Shown one piece after another: positions 17,061 through 25,774 of a stretch of 64,000 nt of DNA. The translations under genes and the position numbers were made by a program. The notes under the pieces are model-generated. The model was not told the DNA's origin and did not search any database. It worked only from the letters and a program-made list of their open reading frames with translations. This DNA comes from Desulfovibrio subterraneus (GTDB lineage: Bacteria; Desulfobacterota; Desulfovibrionia; Desulfovibrionales; Desulfovibrionaceae), in contig NZ_BLVO01000016.1 in the NCBI RefSeq assembly GCF_013340285.1, positions 845,227 to 909,226 on the forward strand, read 5' to 3'. How positions within the stretch are numbered: position 1 is the first letter of the stretch; every line of letters begins with the position of its first letter.

Positions 17061-17422
17061 GGTGTTTCTCCTGTGAAGAATCGGGTTTTCATGCTGCCCG
17101 TGTGCCCGGTGCGTTGCGGGGCGTGAAGTCGTGAGCGGGCAATGTGTATGCTGTAGTAATCTCGCACATGCCGGAAGAATTGAATACCTGATTCTGCAGA
17201 AGTCGTGCCTATTCATGCAAGCCGCGGCCAAAGAGTGGTTCTACTGTCGGACGTGTGGTATGCGGTTGCGGAATGTGGCCGTGAGGCCCAGTCGCGGCCC
17301 AGTCGCGGCACGGTTCCGCACTGTTCCGCACGGTTTCGCACTGTTCCGCTCGGTTGCCGTACAGTTGCTGTCCAGCTGCGGTGGGCTGACCAGCGTGATA
17401 TGGTGAAGGAAAGGAGAATGAC
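17061..17422. promoter_or_regulatory. Divergent yqhD/yqhC-like control region with short tandem repeats
   Basis: About 360 bp without a gene. At 17287-17308 an 11-base unit (CCCAGTCGCGG) occurs twice, and at 17311-17350 a 20-base unit beginning CGGTTCCGCA occurs twice with small changes, giving roughly 10-bp periodic CGGTT/CTGTT motifs. These face the AraC gene start and may be operator half-sites. GGAGAA before ATG 17423 is the ribosome-binding site. Confidence 0.45.
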
Positions 17423-18301
17423 ATGACAGATCCGGCACTGCGCAGTGCTTTTGTCCGGCTCGCCCAGAGTGACGGCGCGACTCCCACGTTTTTGAACAAT
17501 GTCACGCTGTACAGGGCGGGAGCACCCGTACCCAAGAATCCGCTGGTATACAATGCCTGCCTGTGCCTTGTGGTGCAGGGGCGTAAGACAGCGCACCTTT
17601 CCGACAGGTCATTCACCTATGATACGGGCCACTATCTGGTGGTGCCTGCGGTGGTTCCCTTTGAGTGTGAAACCGCTGCCACGCGGGAAGAACCGTTTCT
17701 GTCCGTGACGGTCGGCATTGATTATCTGGTGGTGCGGGAGATTCTGGATACGCTGGGCAGCGGGGCCGATGCTGAGGCGGACGGCACGGACAGACACGCA
17801 GGCGCGTTTCTCGATACCATGACGGAACCTATGCAGAATGCCATGCTGCGCCTTCTGCAAAGTCTGGAAAGCAGGGAAGAGGCGCTCATTCTCGGCAGGC
17901 AGGCCGTGCGTGAAATCTATTACCGCGTGCTTGCGGGGCGGCAGGGGCATATTCTCGCCTCGGCGGCCCGTGGAGAGAGCGCCTATGCCCGAGTGGTTTC
18001 CGCTCTGCGGGTGATGCACGACAGCTACTCCTCTCAACTGGACGTAACCGCGCTGGCGGAGACGGCCAACATGAGCGTGCGTTCCTTTCATGATCATTTC
18101 AAGGCGGCCACTTCCTTGTCGCCCGTGCAGTATCTCAAGCGCATCCGGCTGGAAAAGGCGCGGCAACTGCTGGTGGCGCAAGGGCTGCAGGCGGGGGTTG
18201 CCGCTCATATGGTCGGCTATGAAAGTTCCTCGCAGTTCAGCCGCGAGTTCAAACGGCATTTCGGCTATGCGCCCAGCGAGGCTGCGGAGGTGCGGGCCTG
18301 A
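17423..18301 (+). CDS. AraC-family regulator, YqhC-like
   Basis: 292 residues, ATG 17423 preceded by AAGGAGAA. The N-terminal AraC_N cupin-like domain covers about 20-170 (YRAGAPVPKNPLVYNACLCLVVQGRK, then YLVVPAVVPFECET). The C-terminal double helix-turn-helix is clear (LDVTALAETANMSVRSFHDHFKAAT, SPVQYLKRIRLEKARQLL, and SSQFSREFKRHFGYAPSE). E. coli YqhC has this architecture and activates the adjacent yqhD in response to aldehydes; the divergent dehydrogenase gene here suggests the same role. No link to the downstream Rhs locus is apparent. Confidence 0.9.
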   Translation: MTDPALRSAFVRLAQSDGATPTFLNNVTLYRAGAPVPKNPLVYNACLCLVVQGRKTAHLSDRSFTYDTGHYLVVPAVVPFECETAATREEPFLSVTVGIDYLVVREILDTLGSGADAEADGTDRHAGAFLDTMTEPMQNAMLRLLQSLESREEALILGRQAVREIYYRVLAGRQGHILASAARGESAYARVVSALRVMHDSYSSQLDVTALAETANMSVRSFHDHFKAATSLSPVQYLKRIRLEKARQLLVAQGLQAGVAAHMVGYESSSQFSREFKRHFGYAPSEAAEVRA

Positions 18302-18510
18302 TCCGTCTTTGATCTGAATATCCTGTGAATACCGGCCATGCCGTGCGGGGATGGTGCAGAAATGACTGCGCCTGCGTTCCTGTAGGGTGTGGCCTTTTGT
18401 ATTAATGGGAAATGAGTTGCGAGGTATTGAACCTGCTGTAGTGGTTTGTGTATGCATTACCAGGCTGCCCGATGGATGGGCAGGGAAACAAACCAGAAGG
18501 GAAGCGAGAT

Positions 18511-20043
18511 ATGCACACAGCAGGGCAGAATCAGATGTTTGTCGAAGGCCGTGCCGCTCTGTTGTCCGGAGGGCAGACCGGACAATGGGGAGCGGGAGCG
18601 AAAAACAGAACCGTTGAACGTCCGCACTACGGACCGGAGATCCACCTGACAATGGGGGAGAACGGCAAGCTGCGGGAAAAGCTGGAAACTATCGGAGGCA
18701 GGCAGTATCGCTACGCCTATTCCTACGATGCATCCGGCAGGCTGGCTACCGTTCATCTCAACAACAGATTGGTGGAAGCGTATCACTATAACGGCCTTGG
18801 TCAGCGGATCCGCGATTGGCATGCCGGGCGTGGGACTGAGCGTCGTTTTTCTTATGCACCGGATGGCCAATTGCAGTCTGCGGGGGATGTGCGTTTCTTC
18901 CATGACGCGGCAGGTTCCTTGCGATGCCGCCAGCAGGGCAGGGTGAACCTGTATTGCTTCTACGGGGATGATACCCGTCTGGATGCTGTCCGCCTGCCGG
19001 ATGGTACACAGATAACGTATCGTTACGGCGCGTCGCTCGGTCCTGTGGCGAGTTTTCTTAACGGTGAACCGGCTGAGAGTTTTGTATGGCTCGATTCCAC
19101 GCGGCTTGCCACCTATCATGATCACATCCGTGGGCTTTCATATCATTTCCAGTATGGAGCAGAGAGGCTTCCGGAAGCCGTGACAGTGATGGAGAACCTC
19201 GCGGGGGTCAGCATGCAGAGTGCCGGCAGCGAGATGGCGACTTATCTGCTCGGTTATGATCAGGTGGGCTCGCTCAGGGCGGTGTGGTCGCAGAGCGGGG
19301 AATTGATAAAGGAAATCGTGTATGATAGCTTTGGCAATGTGCTAAGTGACTCAAACGAGTGGTTTTATATGCCCATTGGCTTTGCCGGGGGACTGCCTGA
19401 CCGTTACACCGGCTTTGTCCGTTTTGGCTACCGCGATTACGATCCCGCCGTGGGCCGTTTCACCGCCCGGGACCCGCTGGGCGATACTGGCGGCGATCAC
19501 GATTTGTGGGATTATTGTGTTGATGATCCGGTGAATGCGAATGATCCGCTGGGACTGTTTGCATTTCTTCTTCCCTTTGCCGGTGCCATGGCCGGTGCCA
19601 CCGTGCTTGGCTATGGTGGTACCAAGGTGGCAGCCAGCGCAGCGGATACGTTTAATAAATCCGGTACCAAGGCACAGGCCGCAGTGGATAAGCCACTGGA
19701 TACCGTGGCCAATATCAACAGTGCCATGGTCGAGATTGCCGCATTGCCGGAGCTTGGCGCGGCTGTATTGAAACAAGCACCGCAAGCCGCAAAGGTGGCG
19801 GTGAAGGGAGCGGTTCAGGCGGGGAAAACTGCAACTCAGGCCGGACGAGCTGCAGGGCTGGAAGTCGCAAACAAAGTTTTAACTGATCCTGTTTGGTATC
19901 AGCGGGCGCAGGATTTTCTTTCTGGTATGTTGGGCCCTGAAAATCCTACGGTAAGTCTTTCTGAGTATGTCGGTGGAAAGGTAGGAGACGGTATCAAGAG
20001 TGCCATCAAAGGGGCTAAGGAGGCCAATAATAATGAAAGATAG
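18511..20043 (+). CDS. Short Rhs/YD-repeat protein with variable C-terminal tail
   Basis: 510 residues from ATG 18511 (GAAGGGAAG upstream). YD-type repeats fill about 40-300 (YAYSYDASGRLATV, EAYHYNGLGQRIRDW, RRFSYAPDGQL, and so on) and the conserved Rhs core end is at about 295-350: GYDQVGSLRAVW, VYDSFGNVL, GFAGGLPDRYTGFVRFG, RDYDPAVGRFTARDPLG, then NDPLGLF. Beyond this junction a 160-residue tail begins with a hydrophobic stretch (FLLPFAGAMAGATVLGY) and an Ala-rich helical part ending LEVANKVLTDP...IKSAIKG. Rhs proteins normally carry toxin tips here. It lacks the long N-terminal cage region, PAAR domain or signal peptide of full-size Rhs toxins. The stop overlaps the next gene. Confidence 0.9.
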   Translation: MHTAGQNQMFVEGRAALLSGGQTGQWGAGAKNRTVERPHYGPEIHLTMGENGKLREKLETIGGRQYRYAYSYDASGRLATVHLNNRLVEAYHYNGLGQRIRDWHAGRGTERRFSYAPDGQLQSAGDVRFFHDAAGSLRCRQQGRVNLYCFYGDDTRLDAVRLPDGTQITYRYGASLGPVASFLNGEPAESFVWLDSTRLATYHDHIRGLSYHFQYGAERLPEAVTVMENLAGVSMQSAGSEMATYLLGYDQVGSLRAVWSQSGELIKEIVYDSFGNVLSDSNEWFYMPIGFAGGLPDRYTGFVRFGYRDYDPAVGRFTARDPLGDTGGDHDLWDYCVDDPVNANDPLGLFAFLLPFAGAMAGATVLGYGGTKVAASAADTFNKSGTKAQAAVDKPLDTVANINSAMVEIAALPELGAAVLKQAPQAAKVAVKGAVQAGKTATQAGRAAGLEVANKVLTDPVWYQRAQDFLSGMLGPENPTVSLSEYVGGKVGDGIKSAIKGAKEANNNER

Positions 20044-20218
20044 AATACTGATGAGGGTTGCTGGTGCAGTGGTCTTTATGGTTGGGCTTTTGGAAAGCGT
20101 GAGTGACTCCCCATCATATAAGCATATACCGGTGGATCTGTGGGTTCCCTATCTCATCATGTTTGTAGGATGTATGATTTTTGCCATGACGTTTCTCAGC
20201 AAGAAAATGGAGAAATGA
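20033..20218 (+). CDS. Two-helix membrane protein 1, candidate immunity protein
   Basis: 61 residues, ATG 20033 overlapping the Rhs stop by 11 bp, with CTAAGGAGG upstream. Two membrane helices (about 8-24 and 36-55) flank a short loop containing HIPVDLWVPY, and the C-terminus is basic (SKKMEK). It is the first of four related proteins sharing the loop pattern (hydrophobic)-P/D-x-W-V-x-(Y/F). Placed directly after the Rhs tail and co-translated with it, it is a candidate immunity protein; that role is inference. A membrane immunity protein would suit a toxin that attacks the membrane. Confidence 0.65.
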   Translation: MKDRILMRVAGAVVFMVGLLESVSDSPSYKHIPVDLWVPYLIMFVGCMIFAMTFLSKKMEK

Positions 20219-20330
20219 TATTCGGAGCTAACGGGTCACTTTTAGTGGCCTTGCTTTTAATTACACATTTCAGCACCAAATTACTTATACCGCCTGCGTT
20301 CCGCACGAAATCTCCATATGTTGAAGGAAA
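20219..20330 (+). other. Spacer with terminator and short displaced Rhs-tail remnant
   Basis: Contains the hairpin at 20234-20250 and then a short open frame that ends in PPAFRTKSPYVEGK and stops at 20334, overlapping the next ATG as ATGA. By position this is the end of another Rhs tail, but it is too short for certainty. The segment 20237-20304 is repeated at 20571-20638. Confidence 0.45.
20234..20256 (+). terminator. Terminator-like hairpin after the first small membrane gene
   Basis: Seven-base stem GGTCACT / AGTGGCC (one G-T pair) with a TTT loop followed by TTGCTTTT. A close copy, with a better stem, occurs at 20567-20592. Confidence 0.7.
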
Positions 20331-20513
20331 ATGAAGAGAAAAATACTGAATAGTTTTTTAGGATTGTTCGTCTTTTTGCTTGGTGTCAGCAATTTAGGCG
20401 AAGAGTATCTTTACTGGCATTCGATAGCAGTTCCGGGATGGGTGAGCTATCCCCTTGTTGCGATCGGTGCTGGGATGCTCGCCTATGTTTGGCTGGTAAA
20501 AGAGAAGCAATAA
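20331..20513 (+). CDS. Two-helix membrane protein 2, candidate immunity protein
   Basis: 60 residues from ATG 20331 (GAAGGAAA upstream). Two membrane helices at about 8-24 and 36-54, separated by a loop with a Trp and HSIAVPGWVSYP, ending in basic VKEKQ. It is a diverged paralogue of the proteins starting at 20033, 20728 and 21173. A 4-bp overlap couples it to a short upstream frame that may be a displaced Rhs tail. Probable orphan immunity gene; no biochemical function can be deduced. Confidence 0.65.
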   Translation: MKRKILNSFLGLFVFLLGVSNLGEEYLYWHSIAVPGWVSYPLVAIGAGMLAYVWLVKEKQ

Positions 20514-20566
20514 GTCATCTTTTGGTTTGTCCGCGCTGTCCGAGCAAAGTATGCTTGAGTGAAGTG

Positions 20567-20592
20567 AGGCCACTTTTAGTGGCCTTTCTTTT
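20567..20592 (+). terminator. Terminator hairpin after the second small membrane gene
   Basis: Perfect eight-base stem AGGCCACT / AGTGGCCT with TTT loop, followed by TTCTTTT. Together with the copy at 20234-20256 it marks a repeating cassette structure of tail fragment, immunity gene and terminator. Confidence 0.82.
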
Positions 20593-20633
20593 AATTACGC
20601 ACTCCAACATCGATATCTTATACCGTTTGGCGG

Positions 20634-20744
20634 GCTGCATACCCCGAGATTCCGGCTACAAATATTTGGGAACAGATTGGGAGCAGTGGTCGCGATGTGT
20701 TTGACCATTTTACAAAGGGCATGAAGCGTGAAAGGAAGCAGTAA
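20634..20744 (+). pseudogene. Displaced Rhs tail fragment 2
   Basis: A frame with no start codon that translates to 36 residues beginning AAYPEIPATNIWEQIG and ending FTKGMKRERKQ before a stop. It overlaps the start of the next small membrane gene by 17 bp, exactly as the intact Rhs gene overlaps its own. Its composition (helical, basic end) resembles the end of Rhs tails. I read it as the 3' remnant of an older Rhs tip replaced by recombination. Confidence 0.6.
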
Positions 20745-20925
20745 ACAAAAGTTCAAAAATAGCCTGTATGCCCTTCTTCCACTCTGGATTGCCATCTTTC
20801 ATTGGGGGGAAGACGTGGTGATTTTTAATAGGAAATTGCTTCCCAGCTGGGTTCCATACGCTTGCGGTGTGATAGGTGTTGTCATGCTGCTGATTGTGTG
20901 GCTGAGCCCGAACAAAGGGAAATAG
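20728..20925 (+). CDS. Two-helix membrane protein 3, candidate immunity protein
   Basis: 65 residues from a GTG at 20728. Two membrane helices (about 12-26 and 40-58) flank a loop with FHWGEDVV and LLPSWVPYA; the end is basic (SPNKGK). The W-G/x-E-D loop and P-x-W-V-x-Y motif match the neighbour at 20331 (NLGEEYLYWHS, PGWVSY), supporting common ancestry. The GTG lies inside the displaced tail fragment, with AAAGGG upstream. Candidate orphan immunity protein. Confidence 0.62.
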   Translation: MKGSSKQKFKNSLYALLPLWIAIFHWGEDVVIFNRKLLPSWVPYACGVIGVVMLLIVWLSPNKGK

Positions 20926-20934
20926 GGATGAAGA

Positions 20935-21141
20935 AAGGCTACTGCTCAAGCTGTACGCAACAAATGTATTGATGTGGCAAACAAGGTTATGGGGAATCCG
21001 GCGGCAGTGGCGAATAGCGTTGGTGCGGCTAGTGGTTTTATTAGCAGTGCGATTGTTCCTGGTCCCTACGAGCCATCTCGGGCGGGAGCTGCAGCTTATG
21101 GAGCAGGTGTCGTAAAGGATATTATGCAGAAGGCTATCTAG
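20935..21141 (+). pseudogene. Displaced Rhs tail fragment 3, homologous to the intact tail
   Basis: A 68-residue frame without a start codon, beginning KATAQAVRNKCIDVANKVMGNP and ending VVKDIMQKAI. It aligns with the tail of the intact Rhs protein, which reads KTATQAGRAAGLEVANKVLTDP at the same distance from its end. This is direct sequence evidence that the locus contains a second, truncated Rhs C-terminal tip. It is followed at 31 bp by a further small membrane gene. A short unrelated frame (ATG 20928) overlaps its beginning and is probably not a gene. Confidence 0.78.
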
Positions 21142-21172
21142 AGAACGATGGTTGGTGATGAGGACGAATAGG

Positions 21173-21349
21173 ATGAACCCTTTTGAATTATTTATCGGAC
21201 TCTCAATGGTTATGATCGGGGGATGGGGTGTCTATTCCGGTGAGCTGACGAATAGGGGTGTCGCCATTGATGAGTGGGTTGCCCCTTTTCTGATTATCGC
21301 AGGTGTGGGTATTCTCGCATACAGTTGGTTTATGCGCAGGAAGCGGTAG
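21173..21349 (+). CDS. Two-helix membrane protein 4, candidate immunity protein
   Basis: 58 residues, ATG 21173 after GAATAGG. Two membrane helices (about 4-20 and 34-52) separated by a loop with a Trp and VAIDEWVAPF, and a basic end (MRRKR). It keeps the x-x-W-V-x-(P/Y) motif of the other three proteins. It follows tail fragment 3 and so repeats the tip-plus-immunity arrangement. Candidate orphan immunity protein. Confidence 0.65.
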   Translation: MNPFELFIGLSMVMIGGWGVYSGELTNRGVAIDEWVAPFLIIAGVGILAYSWFMRRKR

Positions 21350-21357
21350 TTGATGGA

Positions 21358-21453
21358 ATGAGGGCATTTACCGTGGCCTTGATTGATGATCGTCCCGTAC
21401 CTCCACCTGCAGCTGCAGAGATAGAAAGCAGAAAGTGGAACAGAGGGCGGTAG
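21358..21453 (+). CDS. Short open frame, possible tail remnant 4
   Basis: 31 residues from ATG 21358: starts MRAFTVALIDDRPVPPPAAA and ends RKWNRGR. It directly precedes the next membrane gene, in the place where a displaced Rhs tail would be expected. The DNA around 21361-21385 faintly resembles the terminator repeat of the earlier cassettes. Too short to be sure that it is expressed. Confidence 0.3.
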   Translation: MRAFTVALIDDRPVPPPAAAEIESRKWNRGR

Positions 21454-21518
21454 AAGTACGCAAACAGGGCAGCCCGGGAGGTTGCCCTGATACAACCTGT
21501 AATATCTGTGGGTGGCAT

Positions 21519-22043
21519 ATGATTTGGCGAATAATGCTCTCCCTGTTTTCTCTTGATATAACCCAGCGGGCTATGGTGCTTGTGTGGCATCAGGAAGTGT
21601 GGAACGTCTTCATGTATGCTCTTATAGGGATGATGGGGCCGATTGTGCTGGCAGTTCCTTTTGCGGTGACAGGAAGCAGAAGGGCAGCGAAGGTGATCTC
21701 TGCGGCTATAGCGGTAGGCGGGAGCTGGGCAGTCTATTTTGCTCTATCCAAATGGGATTACAGGGCGGACTTCACTGAGGCAGAGAACCTTATCCTTTGC
21801 GGGGCGGTGCTGTTGGTGTGTGCCGCACTGCTACAGGCTTCATACAGGTTCGGGTATGCATCTTTCGTGGGACCCGCATCCGCTAAAGATAAGGCCGTCA
21901 GCTTGGCATTGTTTGCGGGCCTCGTGTTGCTGCTGAGTGGCCGTGTCGTGCTTCCGGTGTCATACCTTGTGGCCTATTGGGTCGCACTGAACGCAGGGTT
22001 CGGCTTCCTTCTCTGGAAGCACCGAGCTCCGGACAAGGCATAA
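21519..22043 (+). CDS. Five-helix membrane protein of unknown function
   Basis: About 174 residues if translated from ATG 21519; the frame is open back to a GTG at 21435 and the true start is unclear because no site has a good ribosome-binding sequence. Five hydrophobic segments are visible, including VFMYALIGMMGPIVLAVPFAV and KAVSLALFAGLVLLLSG. The C-terminus is basic. It follows the small membrane genes on the same strand and is separated by 9 bp from the next membrane protein, suggesting a two-gene unit. No family recognised; it might be a larger immunity protein or an unrelated passenger. Confidence 0.6.
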   Translation: MIWRIMLSLFSLDITQRAMVLVWHQEVWNVFMYALIGMMGPIVLAVPFAVTGSRRAAKVISAAIAVGGSWAVYFALSKWDYRADFTEAENLILCGAVLLVCAALLQASYRFGYASFVGPASAKDKAVSLALFAGLVLLLSGRVVLPVSYLVAYWVALNAGFGFLLWKHRAPDKA

Positions 22044-22052
22044 GGAGCGGGC

Positions 22053-22643
22053 ATGGAGTTGGCTTTCGGAAATAACACGCTCGTGCTCTGTGCTGGGCTG
22101 CTGTCCCTTATCCCCATTCTTTTCTTTATCCCGATTCTGCTGGTTGACGTGTGTTGTGTCATGTTCCGGTTCGACCTGCGGAGGTGGCTCCTTGTCAGGC
22201 GTTTTGCAAAACAGGGTGTCCTTGTTGATGCGGATGCGGTGCGCCTTGTCCCCAAACGTATATGTATTACCTCGGCGACCTTGTTTGTTGTGGTCTACGC
22301 CTTCTATTGCTTTTATCCACTCGGGGTTGTGTTCTACATTCCCGATTTTATGGTTGTTTTGCTTCTGTTTCTTTCCCTTGGTGTTTCCCTTATCAGCCTG
22401 CAGGCCTATGTGAATAGTTTCCGGTGCGGGATGTACTGGGATGATACCCGCTTCTGCGTGGCCTCAGTCCGACCACGGCGGGTGCTCTGTGTTGGGCGGG
22501 AGGATGTGCAGGCTGTGCAGACGGCAATCCGGAAGCGGTTTTATCTGTATACCCGGGTGCAGATTGCAGGTGAAGAGTATTATGTGCTCGGCAACTTTCA
22601 AGCTGCACGGGAATGCATGCGCGGCACGGGCTTTTATTTGTGA
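22053..22643 (+). CDS. Membrane protein with a PH-like C-terminal domain, unknown function
   Basis: 196 residues, ATG 22053 with AAGGAG upstream. One helix at about 10-35, a cytoplasmic loop (FDLRRWLLVRRFAKQGV), and two helices at about 70-115; the remaining 75 residues are beta-rich (MYWDDTRFCVASVRPRRVLCVGREDVQAV) and look like a bacterial PH-type domain. Coupled to the preceding membrane gene. No known function; the association with the Rhs array may be coincidence or part of the immunity repertoire. Confidence 0.6.
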   Translation: MELAFGNNTLVLCAGLLSLIPILFFIPILLVDVCCVMFRFDLRRWLLVRRFAKQGVLVDADAVRLVPKRICITSATLFVVVYAFYCFYPLGVVFYIPDFMVVLLLFLSLGVSLISLQAYVNSFRCGMYWDDTRFCVASVRPRRVLCVGREDVQAVQTAIRKRFYLYTRVQIAGEEYYVLGNFQAARECMRGTGFYL

Positions 22644-22732
22644 TAGGTTTATTGTGTCGCGGTTGGTGCGCTCGTTGGTGAGGCTGCGAAGAGGTAGGCG
22701 TTTAATGGGATTTCCGCCGCAGCCAGGAACGC

Positions 22733-22764
22733 AAAAAAGGCCGGAGCATATGCTCCGGCCTTTT
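22733..22764. terminator. Bidirectional terminator before enolase
   Basis: A 22-bp perfect palindrome (22739-22760, GGCCGGAGC arms around CATATG) flanked by A6 and T4. It serves the rightward membrane genes and the leftward eno gene. Same GGCCGGAGC stem type as the terminators at 13127 and 15854. Confidence 0.88.
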
Positions 22765-22787
22765 GCATTCTGTCGTACCAGTCCGGC

Positions 22788-24122
<1,335 letters not shown>

Positions 24123-24158
24123 TCAGTCTTATCCCGGCGGAAAGGTCGCCGTGTAAGG

Positions 24159-24950
24159 TTATTCCTTGATGCCGCTTTCCATGTATAAAAGGCGCAGGCC
24201 CTCCAGCAGAAGGTCGGGCCTGACATGGTCAAAACACGAGGCAACGCGGGCTATGGACTGGGCGAAACCGCCCGTGGCCACCACCTGCATGGGGCCTTGC
24301 AGCACGTTGCCGAGCCGCTGACAGATTCCCTCCGTCATGGCGGCAAAGCCGAAGATGAACCCGTGGTTCAGGCTGGTGGACGTATCCCTGCCCACCACGG
24401 GCATATCACCGGAAATTTCCAGACTTATGCGCGGCAGCTTGGCCGTGCGCGATGCAAGCGCTCCGGCGGCCGACTTGACTCCGGGGCATATCAGCCCGCC
24501 GAGATAGGCTTCGCCTTCCACGCAGTCGAAGGTGGTGGCGGTGCCGTAATCCACGGAAACCAGCGAATACGGTTCCGGATACAGCCTGCGGGCCGCATAG
24601 GCTGCCACAAGTCTGTCCGCTCCCACCTGCTCGGGATGAGTATATCTGTTTTCAAGCGGTACGGGAATATCCCCCGGCGCAAGAAGCAGTCTTTTGCTGA
24701 AATATCTTGCCAGCGCGTCGCGGATGACGGGGTCGAAGCTGGGTACGACGGAACTGCCCACGCAGGCTTCCACATCGCCGGGGGCGAATCCCGCGTGGCG
24801 CACCATGTCCAGAAGACGCAGGCCGATGGAGTCGGGAGTCTGGTGCTGGTCTGTGGGCAAGACGTAACTGGTTGTCAGGCCGGTATTATCTGCCATACCA
24901 ATCTTGACGTTGGTGTTGCCAATATCGAACAGGAGCAAGGTTTTTTTCAT
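24159..24950 (-). CDS. coaX: Type III pantothenate kinase
   Basis: 263 residues. CoaX phosphorylates pantothenate in coenzyme A synthesis. The ASKHA-fold motifs are complete: LLFDIGNTNVKIGM (phosphate 1), YTHPEQVGADRLVAAYAAR (the GADR motif), SLVSVDYGTATTFDCV (phosphate 2), and YLGGLICPGVKSAAGAL. The family needs a monovalent cation and is insensitive to CoA feedback. ATG at 24950. Encoded upstream of eno, probably co-transcribed. Confidence 0.96.
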   Translation of the reverse strand: MKKTLLLFDIGNTNVKIGMADNTGLTTSYVLPTDQHQTPDSIGLRLLDMVRHAGFAPGDVEACVGSSVVPSFDPVIRDALARYFSKRLLLAPGDIPVPLENRYTHPEQVGADRLVAAYAARRLYPEPYSLVSVDYGTATTFDCVEGEAYLGGLICPGVKSAAGALASRTAKLPRISLEISGDMPVVGRDTSTSLNHGFIFGFAAMTEGICQRLGNVLQGPMQVVATGGFAQSIARVASCFDHVRPDLLLEGLRLLYMESGIKE

Positions 24951-25066
24951 TCGCGCATTATCCTTGTGGGCGAATCGGGCGTTGCCTGAATGCGGCTTTC
25001 TATATCCGGAACGGCAACCGCAGTCCGTGCATGGTCTTGTTGTGGCGGAATGCGGTGTGTTTTTTG

Positions 25067-25495
25067 TTATCTGCGGGCCTCAGCTCTGGCCTTCAGAGAC
25101 TGTGTCATGCGCTCCAGATTCGGTTCTGCCACGTTGCGCAGCGCCTTGGCATACAGTGGCGTGAGAATGCCGCTGACGCGGATGCCGTGCGTGAAGCGTG
25201 AACCGTATCGGTCCACAGGTGCAATGATAAAGCAATGCGTCATGTCAAGAAAGCCGGGGAGCGCATAGCGGGCCATCCAGACCAGCTCCTTGCTGTGTTC
25301 TGCAGCAAGGACGCGCAGCGTCGTCCGCATGGGTTTGTCACTGACCAGACGCACGAATGCGTCAATATCCGCGCCGACGCGGGGCGCACCCTCTGCTTCC
25401 GGATACAGGGCGTTCCACGAACCGTAACCGGAGAACTCCGTCAGAACCTTCCAGAGGGTCCACGGAGTGGCTTCAACAGTGATTGTGCGTTCCAT
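25067..25495 (-). CDS. SRPBCC/START-fold protein
   Basis: 142 residues from ATG 25495; the frame continues 20 codons upstream without a typical start region. The sequence ERTITVEATPWTLWKVLTEFSGYGSWNALYPEAEG is typical of the polyketide cyclase/AHSA1-like SRPBCC group, which forms a hydrophobic ligand-binding cavity; later LVWMARYALPGFLDMTHCFIIAPV is also characteristic. No catalytic residues can be named. It lies about 115 bp upstream of coaX on the same strand. Confidence 0.82.
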   Translation of the reverse strand: MERTITVEATPWTLWKVLTEFSGYGSWNALYPEAEGAPRVGADIDAFVRLVSDKPMRTTLRVLAAEHSKELVWMARYALPGFLDMTHCFIIAPVDRYGSRFTHGIRVSGILTPLYAKALRNVAEPNLERMTQSLKARAEARR

Positions 25496-25774
25496 AATAT
25501 GGGAAAACAAGCCGGACATGCAGCGGCACCTACCCTGTTTGCTGAAAAATAACAAGCTTCTGCGCGGCCACTGCGGATTGCAGGCCGGATTGCAGGCATT
25601 GTTATATTGGCAGAACAGTAATCATTATCGAAATATCATAACATGCTATGCGTTAAAAGGTATACTCCGCAGGCAAATTCAGTTTATAGACAGATGCAGA
25701 GGAAATGATACCCTTCGTATTGATGGTGCGCCGGTGCGGGCGCTTCATGACGGATTTTTAGAAAGGAGATTTTG

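Noticed and set aside
17061..17422. CRISPR-like array
   Set aside because: The repeats are too short, adjacent without spacers and only two copies each.
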